64,000 nucleotides of DNA from Alphaproteobacteria bacterium. GTDB taxonomy: Bacteria > Pseudomonadota > Alphaproteobacteria > Caulobacterales > Aquidulcibacteraceae. Made by a program: the position numbers and the translations under genes. The notes under the pieces are model-generated. The model did not search any database, was not told the DNA's origin, and worked only from the letters and a program-made list of their open reading frames with translations. Each line of letters starts with the position of its first letter. Positions within the stretch are counted from its first letter, which is position 1. Shown here piece after piece: positions 26,361 through 34,954 of the stretch. The stretch covers positions 23,287 through 87,286 of the forward strand of contig JAGWZE010000013.1 of the NCBI GenBank assembly GCA_018969015.1, given 5' to 3'.

Positions 26361-26378
26361 AGGCTGAGCGGGGTGGTT

Positions 26379-26503
26379 CACCCCTCATCCGGCGGCTTCG
26401 CCGCCACCTTCTCCCACAAGGGGAGAAGGTCGCCGCTGCGGTCCTTCTCCCCTTGTGGGAGAAGGTGGATCGCGAGCGAAGCTCGCGAGACGGATGAGGG
26501 GTG
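26379..26503. repeat. Dispersed long palindrome, family A (copy 1)
   Basis: A ~125-base element bounded by CACCCCTCATCCG and CGGATGAGGGGTG. The centre contains ACCTTCTCCCACAAGGGGAG and its inverse, so the whole element can fold into a long hairpin. Closely similar elements are at 30834-30958 and 33406-33530, with shorter versions at 46752-46832 and 47245-47293. It lies just downstream of pdxH. Confidence 0.9.
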
Positions 26504-26627
26504 TCAGAGCGGCCCGCCCGCGTTTGCTTCCTGTGAACATCCCCTAAGCGCACCTTCATCTTTACCAAGTTTTCACTGCCGGCGGCGCTGACTCGGATAC
26601 CCTAGGGATAGATTCGGGGAGCCGAGA

Positions 26628-27119
26628 ATGCGCAAGGGTTTGATCGGGACTGTCCTGGCCATTGCTGCCGGCGCTGCGGCGCTCGTGCTTGCCGGGCTCT
26701 CTCGCAAACGCCTCGGTCCGGCCCCCGTGGAGCCGCGCGTGGCGCCGTTCGACGCCGCCGCCCGGGCGATGCTTCCGCCGGTTCTCGTCGCCCGCAGTGC
26801 GTCGCTCTGGACGGATGGGCTCGGCACCATGTGCCGCGTCGCCGCCGTTCAGGGCTCGGGCGCCGTGGCCGCGGCCGAGTTCGGCGGCCTGATGCGCCTG
26901 TCGCTGCGCGCCGCCCAGCGCGCCCCGGCGATCGCGGCCCGCGCCGCCGCCTGGGTCGCCCGCGAAGAACTGCTCGTCTCGGCCGCCAACGACGCCGACG
27001 TTGCGGATCAGTTCGTCTCGATCCAGCCCGGCGCGACCCCGGTCGTTCGGCTCATCAAGACCGGCTCGATCCGCCCCCGCCGGGCCACGTTCGGCTCCAT
27101 CGAGGCCGTCGCGGCCTGA
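26628..27119 (+). CDS. Hypothetical protein with N-terminal membrane anchor
   Basis: A 163-residue protein whose first 23 residues form an uncleaved-looking hydrophobic anchor (L-I-G-T-V-L-A-I-A-A-G-A-A-A-L-V-L) followed by S-R-K-R. The rest is rich in alanine and arginine with helices (A-A-A-E-F-G-G-L-M-R-L-S-L-R-A-A-Q-R-A) and ends in a short beta-like segment (P-V-V-R-L-I-K-T-G). I do not recognise a family. GGGGAG precedes the ATG at 26628. The 100 bases upstream are less GC-rich and carry the palindrome CCCTAGGG at about 26600, so the gene probably has its own promoter between the repeat and the start. Confidence 0.6.
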   Translation: MRKGLIGTVLAIAAGAAALVLAGLSRKRLGPAPVEPRVAPFDAAARAMLPPVLVARSASLWTDGLGTMCRVAAVQGSGAVAAAEFGGLMRLSLRAAQRAPAIAARAAAWVAREELLVSAANDADVADQFVSIQPGATPVVRLIKTGSIRPRRATFGSIEAVAA

Positions 27120-27300
27120 TCGGCGGCCCCGACCGCGGTCTTATCCGCGCTCTGGCCGTTCCCTGCCATCTGTCGAAACGGTGATCGTCGGCCGCCCTGC
27201 CGGGGCGGCCGCGCCCCTTTGACGCAGCGTCGCCCGGCTCTAATACTCCCGCCCGAACAGACACAACGAACCGCCCCCGAGGCGGTGACGGGAGATGCGC

Positions 27301-28956
27301 ATGCTCGGCTTGATGCAAGACTGGTCGATGACGCTGGACAAGGTGCTCGACCACGCCGCGATGAACCACGCCCGGCGCGAGATCGTCAGCCGCAGCATCG
27401 AAGGGCCGATTGTCCGCACGACCTATGGCGACCTGCGCACCCGCGCCAAGCAGGTGTCGCACGCGCTTGTCCATTGCGGCGTGGGCATCGGCGACCGCGT
27501 GGCGACGCTCGCCTGGAACACGGCGCGGCACATGGAAGTGTGGTTCGGCGCGATGGGGATCGGCGCCGTCCTGCACACGCTGAACCCGCGGCTGATGCCC
27601 GAGCAGATCGCCTGGATCGCCAACCATGCCGGCGACGAGGTGCTGTGCTTCGATCTCACGTTCCTGCCGATCGTCGAGAAGATGGCCCCGCTGCTCGAGA
27701 CGGTGAAGCACTACGTGGTGTTCGCCGATCGCGGCGCGGCGCCGAAGAGCACGCTGCCCAATCTCGTCGCCTATGAGGACTGGATCGCGGATCGCCCCGC
27801 AATCGTGACGTGGGGCCAGTTCGACGAGAACACCGCCGCGGGCCTCTGCTACACGTCCGGCACCACGGGCAACCCGAAGGGCGTGCTCTATTCGCACCGC
27901 TCGAACATGATCCACGCGTTCGTGGCGAGCGGCGGTGACGCGTTCGGCCTGACCTCGCGCGACACCGTGCTGCCGATCGTGCCGATGTTCCACGCCAACG
28001 CCTGGGCGCTGACGTTCGTGTGCCCGATGGTGGGCGCCAAGATGGTGATGCCGGGCGCCAAGCTCGACGGTCAGTCCGTGTACGAACTGCTGGAGAGCGA
28101 GAAGGTGACGCTCTCGGCTGCCGTTCCGACGGTGTGGCTGATGCTCAACCAGTATCTGCGCGACACCAAGTCCAAGCTCACCACGCTGAAGAAGGTGATC
28201 ATTGGCGGCTCGGCCGTGCCGGAGGCGATCCTGCGCGCGTTCGAGGAGGATTTCGGCGTCGAGGTCGTGCACGCCTGGGGCATGACGGAGATGAGCCCGA
28301 TGGGCACGCTCTGCACGATGGGCCCCGAGGAAGACGGCCTCGACCACGAGAGCCGCATCAAGCTGAAGCTGAAGCAGGGCCGCACGCCGTTCACCGTCGA
28401 GATGAAGATCGTCGACGACGCCGGCAAGGATCTCCCGCGCGACGGCAAGACGTTCGGGCGGCTGCTGGTCCGCGGGCCCTCGATCACGAAGGTCTACTTC
28501 AAGGGCGACGGCGCGCGGAACGCCAACGGCACCGCGCTCGACGAAGACGGCTGGTTCGACACCGGCGACGTCGCGACGATCGACGCGAAAGGGTTCATGA
28601 ACATCACGGACCGCGCGAAGGACGTCATCAAGTCCGGCGGCGAATGGATCAGCTCGATCGAGATCGAGAACATCGCGGTCGGCGCGCCGGGCGTGGCGAA
28701 CGCGGCGGTGATCGGCGTCTATCATCCGAAGTGGGACGAACGCCCGCTGCTGATCATCCAGCCGAAGCCGGGTGAGACGCCGGACAAGGCCGCGATCCTC
28801 GCCTTCCTGGACGGCAAGATCGCGAAGTGGTGGACGCCGGACGACGTCGCCTTCGTCGAGGCGATCCCGCTCGGCGCCACGGGCAAGATCAACAAGCTCG
28901 CGCTGCGCGAGACGTTCAAGGACTACCGCCTGCCGAGCGCGCAGGCCGCGGAGTAA
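27301..28956 (+). CDS. AMP-forming acyl-CoA synthetase (medium/long-chain fatty acid-CoA ligase, AlkK-like)
   Basis: A 551-residue member of the ANL adenylate-forming superfamily. The phosphate-binding loop is [11 protein letters not shown] near residue 185, followed by G-M-T-E-M-S-P (A5), G-W-F-D-T-G-D-V (A7), and a C-terminal T-G-K-I-N-K motif whose lysine acts in adenylation. The opening [11 protein letters not shown] and V-P-M-F-H-A-N-A-W follow the AlkK/FadK-like branch, which activates medium to long fatty acids in the cytoplasm for beta-oxidation. The start at 27301 has GGGAG at ideal spacing; the ATG at 27295 is the alternative. The lipoprotein gene follows after 10 bases. The chain-length preference is not visible. 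Confidence 0.93.
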   Translation: MLGLMQDWSMTLDKVLDHAAMNHARREIVSRSIEGPIVRTTYGDLRTRAKQVSHALVHCGVGIGDRVATLAWNTARHMEVWFGAMGIGAVLHTLNPRLMPEQIAWIANHAGDEVLCFDLTFLPIVEKMAPLLETVKHYVVFADRGAAPKSTLPNLVAYEDWIADRPAIVTWGQFDENTAAGLCYTSGTTGNPKGVLYSHRSNMIHAFVASGGDAFGLTSRDTVLPIVPMFHANAWALTFVCPMVGAKMVMPGAKLDGQSVYELLESEKVTLSAAVPTVWLMLNQYLRDTKSKLTTLKKVIIGGSAVPEAILRAFEEDFGVEVVHAWGMTEMSPMGTLCTMGPEEDGLDHESRIKLKLKQGRTPFTVEMKIVDDAGKDLPRDGKTFGRLLVRGPSITKVYFKGDGARNANGTALDEDGWFDTGDVATIDAKGFMNITDRAKDVIKSGGEWISSIEIENIAVGAPGVANAAVIGVYHPKWDERPLLIIQPKPGETPDKAAILAFLDGKIAKWWTPDDVAFVEAIPLGATGKINKLALRETFKDYRLPSAQAAE

Positions 28957-28966
28957 GGGGGCGGGA

Positions 28967-29731
28967 ATGCGCAGCCTGACGTTCGCCGCGGCGGCCGCCG
29001 TCGCGGTCCTTGCGGGCGCCTGCACGCCGCCTGCCGCCAAGGTCGAGACGCGCGCCGACGCGCCCGTGCTCCCGGCCTGCCGGGATGACGGCCCGCGCCT
29101 TGCCGACACCGAGATCTGCGCGATCGATTTCGGGGCCTTCGCGACGGTTGCGGACGGCCCCGAGCCTTCGCTGGAGCCGGGGTGTTCCTGGGTGATCAAC
29201 GACGCTCTGATCGGCGCGGGGGATCTCGCGATCCTTTATCGCGCGAACTCCTGCAACGGCGTGACGACGAAGCTCGCCTGGCGCAACGACGCCCCCAATG
29301 GCGACGTGTTCGAGACCGAGACCTCCGCCATGCACGGCGACGCCGCCAAGGGCTTCGAGATCCTGCGCGTGATCCCTGCGCCGGCGGGCGAAGCGGGCAA
29401 GGCCGCCGTGCTCGAAAAGGCGCGCGCAACGACGCCGGACAAGGCGGAGGCGGCCGCCTGCGAGGTGCGGCCCGCGCTTGCCTCGGATTGGCCCAAAGAC
29501 GTGTTCGTCATCGACGTGAGCCCGTCGTTCGCCGCCAAGGACCCGAAGTACAAAGAGGTCTACACCGCGTGCGGCCCGCTGGGGATCGACGTGGGGCAAG
29601 CGACCTACTGGCGCCTCTCGCAGGGCCACGCCTGGCGCTTCATGCTCGGCCAGGAAGCGCCCGACATCGATCCGCGCAGCGTCACGCTCGTCCGCAAAGG
29701 CGCGGACGGCGCGTGGGTGGCGGTGGAGTAG
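28967..29731 (+). CDS. Hypothetical lipoprotein
   Basis: A 254-residue protein with a lipoprotein signal peptide (L-A-G-A-C near residue 19, preceded by an alanine-rich hydrophobic stretch), so it should be lipid-anchored in the periplasm. The mature region contains six cysteines, including one each in A-C-R-D-D, T-E-I-C-A-I-D-F, P-G-C-S-W-V and A-N-S-C-N-G-V, compatible with disulfides. A late segment, K-D-V-F-V-I-D-V-S-P-S-F, is a hydrophobic strand. I do not recognise the family. GGGGGCGGGA precedes the ATG. It starts 10 bases after the acyl-CoA ligase stop, so the two are probably an operon, and it converges on asd with four bases between the stops. Confidence 0.72.
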   Translation: MRSLTFAAAAAVAVLAGACTPPAAKVETRADAPVLPACRDDGPRLADTEICAIDFGAFATVADGPEPSLEPGCSWVINDALIGAGDLAILYRANSCNGVTTKLAWRNDAPNGDVFETETSAMHGDAAKGFEILRVIPAPAGEAGKAAVLEKARATTPDKAEAAACEVRPALASDWPKDVFVIDVSPSFAAKDPKYKEVYTACGPLGIDVGQATYWRLSQGHAWRFMLGQEAPDIDPRSVTLVRKGADGAWVAVE

Positions 29732-29735
29732 GGCT

Positions 29736-30749
29736 TTAGCTCGCCAGCCGCTCGGCGATCTGCACGGCGTTCAGCGCCGCGCCTTTCAGGAGCTGGTCGC
29801 CGCACACGAACAGCGCGAGCGTCTTTCCGTCCGGATCCGAAAGATCGGTGCGGATGCGGCCGACGAGCACGTCGTCGGCGCCGCTGGCGTCGATTGGCAT
29901 CGGGAAGCGGTTGGCGCCCGCATCGTCGACGAGGCGCAGGCCGGGCGCGGCGGCGAGCGCGGCGCGCGCGGTTTCCGGCGTGACGGCGGTATCGAACTCC
30001 ACGCTCATCGCCACGCCGTGCGCGCGCAGCACGGGCACGCGGATGCAGGTGGCCGAGATGCGCAGATCGGCGCGGTCCATGATGCGGCGCACCTCCTTCA
30101 TCACCTTCGTCTCCTCGCCGTTGTAGCCGGTGGCGGGATCGATCGGCGTGTTGTGGCTGAAGAAGTTGAACGCGTAGGGGTGCGGCAGCACGCGCGGCTC
30201 GAAGGGGCGGCCTTCGAGATAGGCGCGGGTGGATTCTTCGAGTTCGCGCATCGCCGGCAGGCCGGCGCCGGACGCGGCCTGATAGGTCGAAGCGGTGACG
30301 CGGGTGATCCGCGCCAGCGCCGCGAGCGGGGCGAGCGCCACCGTCATGATCGCGGCGACGCAGTTCGGGTTGGCGACGATGCTGGGGCGCGCATCGAGCA
30401 GCGCGCCGTTCACTTCCGGCACGACGAGCGGCACGGCCGGGTCCATGCGGAAGGCCGAGGAGTTGTCGATCACCAGCGCGCCGGCGCGGGCGGCGCGTTC
30501 GGCGGTGTCTTTCGCCACATCGGCCTCGACGGCCAGCAGCGCGACGTCGACGCCCGCGAAGTCGAAGCCGTCGAGCGCCTTCATGGTCAGCTCGCGGTCC
30601 TTGAAGCGGGCGGTCTTGCCGGCCGAGGCGGCGGAGGCGAGGAGGTGCAGCTCCTTCACGGGGAAGGCGCGCGTCTCGAGGCAGCGAATCATCTCGGAGC
30701 CGACCGCGCCGGTGGCGCCAACGACGGCGACGGACTTGGGGGACGGCAT
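29736..30749 (-). CDS. asd: Aspartate-semialdehyde dehydrogenase
   Basis: A 337-residue NADP-dependent enzyme that reduces aspartyl phosphate to aspartate semialdehyde, feeding lysine, diaminopimelate, threonine and methionine synthesis. The nucleotide-binding start V-A-V-V-G-A-T-G-A-V-G-S-E-M, the catalytic cysteine in N-P-N-C-V-A-A-I near residue 130, and the Q-A-A-S-G-A-G segment are all present, as are the substrate-binding E-V-N-G and H-N-T-P-I-D-P positions (P-Y-A-F-N). Length and order fit the gram-positive/alphaproteobacterial Asd subfamily. The ATG at 30749 fits the family start. Repeat family A lies upstream. Confidence 0.96.
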   Translation of the reverse strand: MPSPKSVAVVGATGAVGSEMIRCLETRAFPVKELHLLASAASAGKTARFKDRELTMKALDGFDFAGVDVALLAVEADVAKDTAERAARAGALVIDNSSAFRMDPAVPLVVPEVNGALLDARPSIVANPNCVAAIMTVALAPLAALARITRVTASTYQAASGAGLPAMRELEESTRAYLEGRPFEPRVLPHPYAFNFFSHNTPIDPATGYNGEETKVMKEVRRIMDRADLRISATCIRVPVLRAHGVAMSVEFDTAVTPETARAALAAAPGLRLVDDAGANRFPMPIDASGADDVLVGRIRTDLSDPDGKTLALFVCGDQLLKGAALNAVQIAERLAS

Positions 30750-30833
30750 GGAACGGGCTCCGGCTGGTTCAGGTGCGGGCGGAACGCTTAGCGGAAGCCG
30801 GGGGTGGCGTCATCATGGCCACGAGCGGTGGTT

Positions 30834-30958
30834 CACCCCTCATCCGGCGGCTTCGCCGCCACCTTCTCCCACAAGGGGAGAAGGACCACTGCGGCGACCT
30901 TCTCCCCTTGTGGGAGAAGGTGGATCGCGCGCGCAGCGCGCGAGACGGATGAGGGGTG
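30834..30958. repeat. Dispersed long palindrome, family A (copy 2)
   Basis: Bounded by CACCCCTCATCCG and CGGATGAGGGGTG like copy 1, with the same CCTTCTCCC/GGGAGAAGG core. It separates asd from rnhA, both on the minus strand, so it may also work as a transcript-end hairpin for rnhA. Confidence 0.9.
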
Positions 30959-30976
30959 AACCACCACCGCCGCGCG

Positions 30977-31459
30977 TCAGCCACCCGCCCGCAGCGTCGC
31001 GATGGCCGCGCGGGCGAGCGCGTCGGCGCGTTCGTTCATCGGGTCGCCGGCGTGGCCTTTGACCCAGCGCCAGTCGACGTCGTGGGCGGCGCGGGCGGCG
31101 TCGAGGCGCTTCCAGAGGTCGCCGTTGGCGACGGGGCCCTTGGCGGCGGTCTTCCAGCCGTTGCGTTTCCAGCCGTGGATCCATTTCGTCACGCCGTCGC
31201 AGACATATTTGCTGTCGGTGTGCAGGACGATGCGGCAGGGGCGCGTGAGGGCTTCGAGCGCCGAGATCGCGCCCATAAGCTCCATGCGGTTGTTGGTCGT
31301 CGCGGGCTCCCCGCCGGAGAGCTCCTTCTCGGTCGCGCCGAATTTCAGGATCGCGCCCCAGCCGCCGGGGCCCGGGTTTCCCGAGCAGGCGCCGTCGGTC
31401 CAGATTTCGACGCGGCCTGAAGATGGGGCGGCAGAGGGCTCGGCAGACGGCTCGGGCAC
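30977..31459 (-). CDS. rnhA: Ribonuclease HI
   Basis: A 160-residue endonuclease that cuts the RNA strand of RNA-DNA hybrids. The four catalytic acids are visible: Asp in [11 protein letters not shown], Glu in R-M-E-L-M-G-A, Asp in H-T-D-S-K-Y-V and Asp in G-D-P-M-N-E-R-A-D. The basic protrusion (W-K-R-N-G-W-K-T) that binds the hybrid is also present. The start is a GTG at 31459 (V-P-E-P-S...), after a GGAGA; an alternative beginning further upstream has no conservation. The N-terminal ~14 residues are a low-complexity serine/proline tail before R-V-E-I-W-T-D. It is divergent from the ParA-like gene. Confidence 0.96.
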   Translation of the reverse strand: MPEPSAEPSAAPSSGRVEIWTDGACSGNPGPGGWGAILKFGATEKELSGGEPATTNNRMELMGAISALEALTRPCRIVLHTDSKYVCDGVTKWIHGWKRNGWKTAAKGPVANGDLWKRLDAARAAHDVDWRWVKGHAGDPMNERADALARAAIATLRAGG

Positions 31460-31567
31460 GCTGTGTTCTCCAGGCCACGGCGCAGCGCCGCAGCCCCTGT
31501 TTAACGAATCGCTAAGCATGATTGCAGAGGGTTCCCCGCCTGCGAATTCAGAACGAAGGGGCGCACC

Positions 31568-32455
31568 ATGGCTGCGCGGCTGGTCTCGATCATCAACATG
31601 AAGGGCGGCGTGGGCAAATCCACCACCGCCGTGACTCTCGCCGAAACGCTCGCGGTACATCACCGCCGGCGGGTGCTGCTGATCGATCTCGATCCGCAAA
31701 CCAACGCCTCCATCATGGCCGGCGGCCCGGAGCGGTGGAACGCCGCGCGCAAGGCCGACCGCACGCTCGACGCCTTCTTCGACGCCTACGCCACGGGCGA
31801 GAAACCCGCGCCGCTGAAGTCGCTCGTCGACAAGCAGGTGACGGACCTCAAGGACAACAAGGGCAAGGTCGATGTCGACCTGATCGCCTGCGCGCCGGAG
31901 CTGCGCTACGTCGAGCGCGACATCATCGAGAAATTCGTCAAGCAGCAGCTGCATCTGGACGCCATCCAGAAGCGAATCTGCCAGTGGTTTTCGCAGGGGC
32001 TGAAAACCATGACGGACAGCTACGACGAGATCCTCATCGATTGCCCGCCCGGCATTTCGCTGTTCGCCGAGGCGGCGCTGATCTCCTCCGACGCGATCCT
32101 GGTGCCGTCGATCCCGGACTATGTCTCGCGGCTCGGTCTGATCGCCTTCCGCCGGCGCGCGATGGGCATGATCCGCGACAAGCGCAACGGCGCGCCGACG
32201 ACGATGTTCGTGCTCGCCACCAAGTACGACGAGACGTTCTCGCTGCACCGCTCGGAAGCGGCGCTGCTGAAGGAAAATCTCGGCGCCTCGATGTTCGATC
32301 TCAAGATCCCGCAGACCGTCGACATCGCGCGGGCGGCGGAATGGTCCGAGACCAAGCGGACGTTCGAGCAAAAATACGCTTCGGCCGCGCCGGTGATCCA
32401 GGCGCTCGGCAACGAGTTCCTCGACAAGACCTCGAGCCTTGCGATGGCGGCATGA
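31568..32455 (+). CDS. ParA/Soj-like AAA ATPase
   Basis: A 295-residue ATPase of the ParA/MinD superfamily. The deviant Walker A box is KGGVGKS at residues 12-18, switch regions are [12 protein letters not shown] (Walker A') and I-L-I-D-C-P-P-G-I (Walker B), and the C-terminal half has F-V-L-A-T-K-Y-D. These proteins form ATP dimers on DNA or membranes and position cargo such as plasmids, chromosomes or protein clusters. It is longer than typical Soj in the middle (an insert of about 50 residues with D-L-K-D-N-K-G-K). It is not next to parB; instead it overlaps the next gene by 4 bases (ATGA), pointing to a dedicated small partner. Confidence 0.9.
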   Translation: MAARLVSIINMKGGVGKSTTAVTLAETLAVHHRRRVLLIDLDPQTNASIMAGGPERWNAARKADRTLDAFFDAYATGEKPAPLKSLVDKQVTDLKDNKGKVDVDLIACAPELRYVERDIIEKFVKQQLHLDAIQKRICQWFSQGLKTMTDSYDEILIDCPPGISLFAEAALISSDAILVPSIPDYVSRLGLIAFRRRAMGMIRDKRNGAPTTMFVLATKYDETFSLHRSEAALLKENLGASMFDLKIPQTVDIARAAEWSETKRTFEQKYASAAPVIQALGNEFLDKTSSLAMAA

Positions 32456-32874
32456 GCCTCAACCGCACGCTCGATCGACTGACGCGCGCCATCAAGCGCG
32501 AGGCCGCGCGCAATCCCGGCTTCGCCGACAAGCTCGACACGATCCTTTCGGCGCACACGTCGCGGCGCGCCGAGGGCGAAGACGGAGAGATCGAAACGGA
32601 CGCGCCAGAGGCGCCGCCCGTCGTGGCGCCTCCGCAGGTCGTCGCGCCCGATCTCAATCCCGTCGCGATCGTGAGCGCCCAGGGCGCCGATATGCTCGCC
32701 GCCGCGCTTTCGGGCGATGTCTACACCAGCGACGCGCTGCGGGCGCTCGCCAATGAGCACAATCTCGACCCGGCCGGCGAGCTCGCCGACGCGGACAAAG
32801 AGACGATCATTGCCCATATCGTCGCCGCCGCGGTGCGCCGCGTGGAGCGCGACCGGAAGCTGTTCGACTACTGA
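32452..32874 (+). CDS. Small partner protein of the ParA-like ATPase, unknown family
   Basis: A 140-residue protein whose ATG overlaps the stop of the ParA-like gene. The N-terminus is basic and helical ([18 protein letters not shown]), which suits DNA contact or stimulation of the ATPase; basic N-terminal peptides do this for several ParA systems. A proline-rich acidic linker (about residues 42-66) joins it to a C-terminal helical domain with L-A-N-E-H-N-L-D and [17 protein letters not shown]. There is no ParB-like HTH or CTPase motif. The function is unknown; the coupling predicts that it works with the ATPase. Confidence 0.7.
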   Translation: MSLNRTLDRLTRAIKREAARNPGFADKLDTILSAHTSRRAEGEDGEIETDAPEAPPVVAPPQVVAPDLNPVAIVSAQGADMLAAALSGDVYTSDALRALANEHNLDPAGELADADKETIIAHIVAAAVRRVERDRKLFDY

Positions 32875-32952
32875 GGCCCCGTCGCGCATCGGCGCCAGGG
32901 GGCTTGCCCGCGCGCGGCGTTCCGGGCGAGATCGAACGGGGAGGAGATCATC

Positions 32953-33375
32953 ATGTATTCGTTCGGTTTCATTGCGCCCGTGCTGGCGCTGGTCGCGTGG
33001 TCGCTGGTCATGTGGCTTTGGATGTACGCCACGCGCATCCCGGCCATGCAGAAGGCCAAGCTCGATCCGCAGGAGGCGGTACGGACGCGCACGCTCAATC
33101 TTCCGGGGCCGGCGCAATGGCCGGCGGACAACTACAATCACCTGATGGAGCAGCCGACGATCTTCTACGCGACGGCGCTGGCGGCCCACGTGAGCGGCGC
33201 GATCGACACCATTTCGATCGGGATCGCCTGGCTCTATGTGGCGCTGCGCGTCGTGCACTCGCTGGTGCAGGCGACGGTGAACGTCGTGATGCTGCGGTTC
33301 CTGATCTTCACGGCGTCGACGTTCGCGCTCGGCGCGCTGCTGGTGCGGACGGTGCTGATTTTGACGGCGGAGTAG
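32953..33375 (+). CDS. MAPEG family membrane protein
   Basis: A 140-residue inner membrane protein with four helices, at about 4-25, 70-85, 95-112 and 114-137. The A-R-V-V/A-L-R-V-V-H-S-L-V-Q-A-T-V-N motif (here A-L-R-V-V-H-S-L-V-Q-A-T-V-N-V-V) and E-Q-P-T-I-F-Y are features of the MAPEG superfamily, which includes microsomal glutathione S-transferases. Bacterial members often lack tested activity; some conjugate glutathione to lipid or xenobiotic electrophiles. GGGGAGGAG precedes the ATG at 32953. It follows the ParA pair by 78 bases and might be in the same transcript, with repeat A downstream. Confidence 0.85.
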   Translation: MYSFGFIAPVLALVAWSLVMWLWMYATRIPAMQKAKLDPQEAVRTRTLNLPGPAQWPADNYNHLMEQPTIFYATALAAHVSGAIDTISIGIAWLYVALRVVHSLVQATVNVVMLRFLIFTASTFALGALLVRTVLILTAE

Positions 33376-33405
33376 GCGGGGACGATCCGCACAGCGCCGC
33401 GTAAA

Positions 33406-33530
33406 CACCCCTCATCCGTCTCGCGGCTTTCAGCCGCGATCCACCTTCTCCCACAAGGGGAGAAGGACGCCGCAGTGGTCCTTCTCCCCTTGTGGGAGAA
33501 GGTGGCGCGGAACGCGCCGGATGAGGGGTG
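33406..33530. repeat. Dispersed long palindrome, family A (copy 3)
   Basis: The same outer arms (CACCCCTCATCCG and CGGATGAGGGGTG) and the CCTTCTCCC/GGGAGAAGG core as copies 1 and 2. It sits between the convergent MAPEG and alpha/beta-hydrolase genes. Confidence 0.9.
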
Positions 33531-33567
33531 AGCCGCCGTCGTCAGACGTCGCTCAGTGCTCGCCGGC

Positions 33568-34251
33568 TCAGCCCGCCTTCTTCGGCGCGGGCGCGGCAAG
33601 GCGCTTTTCCAGATAGGTGACGATCTTGGCTTCCAGCTGCGGCAGGAGGTCGACGCTCTTGTCCGCCGCGTCGCGGTAGAAGTGGTCAGCGCCCTCGACC
33701 GGGGTGTGATCGACCTTGATGTTCTTTTGGGTGCGGATCTTCGAGACCACGCGTTCGACGTCCGCCGCGGGGGCGACGCCGTCGCGGGTGCCATAGACCA
33801 CCAGGCCCGAGGACGGGCAGGGCGCCAGGAACGACAGGTCATAGTGGTTCGCCGGCGGCGAGACCGCGATGAAGCCCGCGATTTCGGGGCGGCGCATCAG
33901 GAGCTGCAGGCCGATCCAGGCCCCGAACGAATAGCCGGCCACCCAGCACTGTTCGGCGTTGGGATTGAGGCTCTGCAGATAGTCGAGCGCGGAGGCGGCG
34001 TCGGACAACTCGCCCATGCCGTTGTCGAACACGCCCTGGCTGCGGCCGATGCCGCGGAAATTGAACCGCAGAACGGCAAAGCCAAAGCGTTGAAAAATCT
34101 GGAACATCTGCACCGACACGCGGTCTTGCATGGAGCCGCCGGCCCGCGGGTGGGCGTGCAGGATCAGCGCGATCGGCGCGTTTTCGCGCGTCGGCTCGGC
34201 GTAGCGGCCTTCGACGCGCCCTGCCGGGCCGGGGAAAATCACTTCGGGCAT
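33568..34251 (-). CDS. Alpha/beta hydrolase (COG2945-like)
   Basis: A 227-residue cytoplasmic hydrolase-fold protein. The pattern is that of a COG2945-type serine hydrolase: H-A-H-P-R-A-G-G-S-M near the oxyanion region, N-F-R-G-I-G-R-S-Q-G, a nucleophile elbow A-G-Y-S-F-G-A-W with Ser about 107, a D in Y-G-T-R-D-G-V-A-P near 165, and His in G-A-D-H-F-Y near 195. Together these give a complete Ser-Asp-His triad. The natural substrate is unknown; the family includes esterases and acyl-transfer enzymes. The ATG at 34251 follows AAGGGA. It is divergent from iscR with the suf promoter region between. Confidence 0.9.
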   Translation of the reverse strand: MPEVIFPGPAGRVEGRYAEPTRENAPIALILHAHPRAGGSMQDRVSVQMFQIFQRFGFAVLRFNFRGIGRSQGVFDNGMGELSDAASALDYLQSLNPNAEQCWVAGYSFGAWIGLQLLMRRPEIAGFIAVSPPANHYDLSFLAPCPSSGLVVYGTRDGVAPAADVERVVSKIRTQKNIKVDHTPVEGADHFYRDAADKSVDLLPQLEAKIVTYLEKRLAAPAPKKAG

Positions 34252-34321
34252 ATCGTGTCCCTTGCAGCGGTGTCGTGTTCCGACCGATCGGGCCCGCCAA
34301 CGGGCGCGCCCAAGGGCCGCA

Positions 34322-34355
34322 ATATCTTGACTGTTTTAGTAGGGTGTCTACCTAT
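34322..34355 (+). promoter_or_regulatory. IscR type-1 operator overlapping the suf operon promoter
   Basis: From 34325 the sequence CTTGACTGTTTTAGTAGGGT lines up with the E. coli IscR type-1 consensus at almost every defined position (SYYGACT-R-WWW-YAGT-x-RRS). The same TTGACT at 34327 is a good -35 hexamer, with a possible TACCTA -10 at 34349-34354. About 135 bases separate it from the iscR ATG. This is the layout expected for IscR repressing its own operon when it carries its cluster. Confidence 0.7.
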
Positions 34356-34492
34356 CCGGACGTGACCTACCCCCCGCGACGGGGGCGAGGGCGCGCCTTC
34401 TAGCACAGTCGTCGGCGCGGCGTGAGCGCGATCGACGACCCGAGGCCCCTGGCGCATCCGCGCCGGGCCAATCTACGGGACGAGACGGCTTC

Positions 34493-34954
34493 ATGCGTTT
34501 GACCTCCAAAGGCCGGTACGCCGTGATGGCGCTGGCGGACCTCGTGGCCAACGGCGGCGAGGCCCGGGCGATCCCGTTGCAGGACATCGCGGCGCGCCAG
34601 GAAATCTCGCTCTCGTATCTCGAGCAGTTGTTCGCGCGCCTGCGCCGCGCCGGGATCGTGGCCGGCATGCGCGGCCCCGGCGGCGGCTACAAGCTCTCGC
34701 GCCCGGCCGCGGCCGTGGCGATCGCCGAGGTGATCGTGGCGGTGGACGAGCCGATCAAGACCACCCGCTGCCGCGACGGCTCGCTGAAGAGCTGCCAGGG
34801 CAAGGTCGGCCGCTGCATCGCGCACGATCTCTGGGACGAACTGGGACGCCAGATCCACGTGTTCCTCGCGGGCGTTTCGCTGGAGGACGTGGTGGCCAAG
34901 CGCGTGGTGGGCCGCGCGGTGGCGCCGGGACTGCCGGTCGCGCCCGCCGCATGA
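34493..34954 (+). CDS. iscR: Rrf2 family Fe-S-responsive regulator IscR
   Basis: A 153-residue winged-helix regulator of the Rrf2 family. The N-terminal M-R-L-T-S-K-G-R-Y-A-V-M-A-L-A-D-L and I-S-L-S-Y-L-E-Q-L-F-A-R-L-R-R-A-G form the DNA-binding domain. Three cysteines lie in the sensor loop (T-T-R-C-R-D-G-S-L-K-S-C-Q-G-K-V-G-R-C, spaced 8 and 7 apart), followed by a histidine (I-A-H-D-L-W), the ligand set used for [2Fe-2S] binding. Cysteine spacing is wider than in E. coli IscR (6 and 6). It is the first gene of the suf operon and overlaps the next start by 4 bases. It most likely senses Fe-S status and adjusts the operon through the site at 34322. Confidence 0.93.
   Translation: MRLTSKGRYAVMALADLVANGGEARAIPLQDIAARQEISLSYLEQLFARLRRAGIVAGMRGPGGGYKLSRPAAAVAIAEVIVAVDEPIKTTRCRDGSLKSCQGKVGRCIAHDLWDELGRQIHVFLAGVSLEDVVAKRVVGRAVAPGLPVAPAA

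Noticed and set aside
31568..32874. Chromosomal parABS locus
   Set aside because: The downstream gene lacks ParB motifs, no parS-like 16-base palindrome (TGTTTCACGTGAAACA) was noticed, and the gene is not near gidA/gidB.
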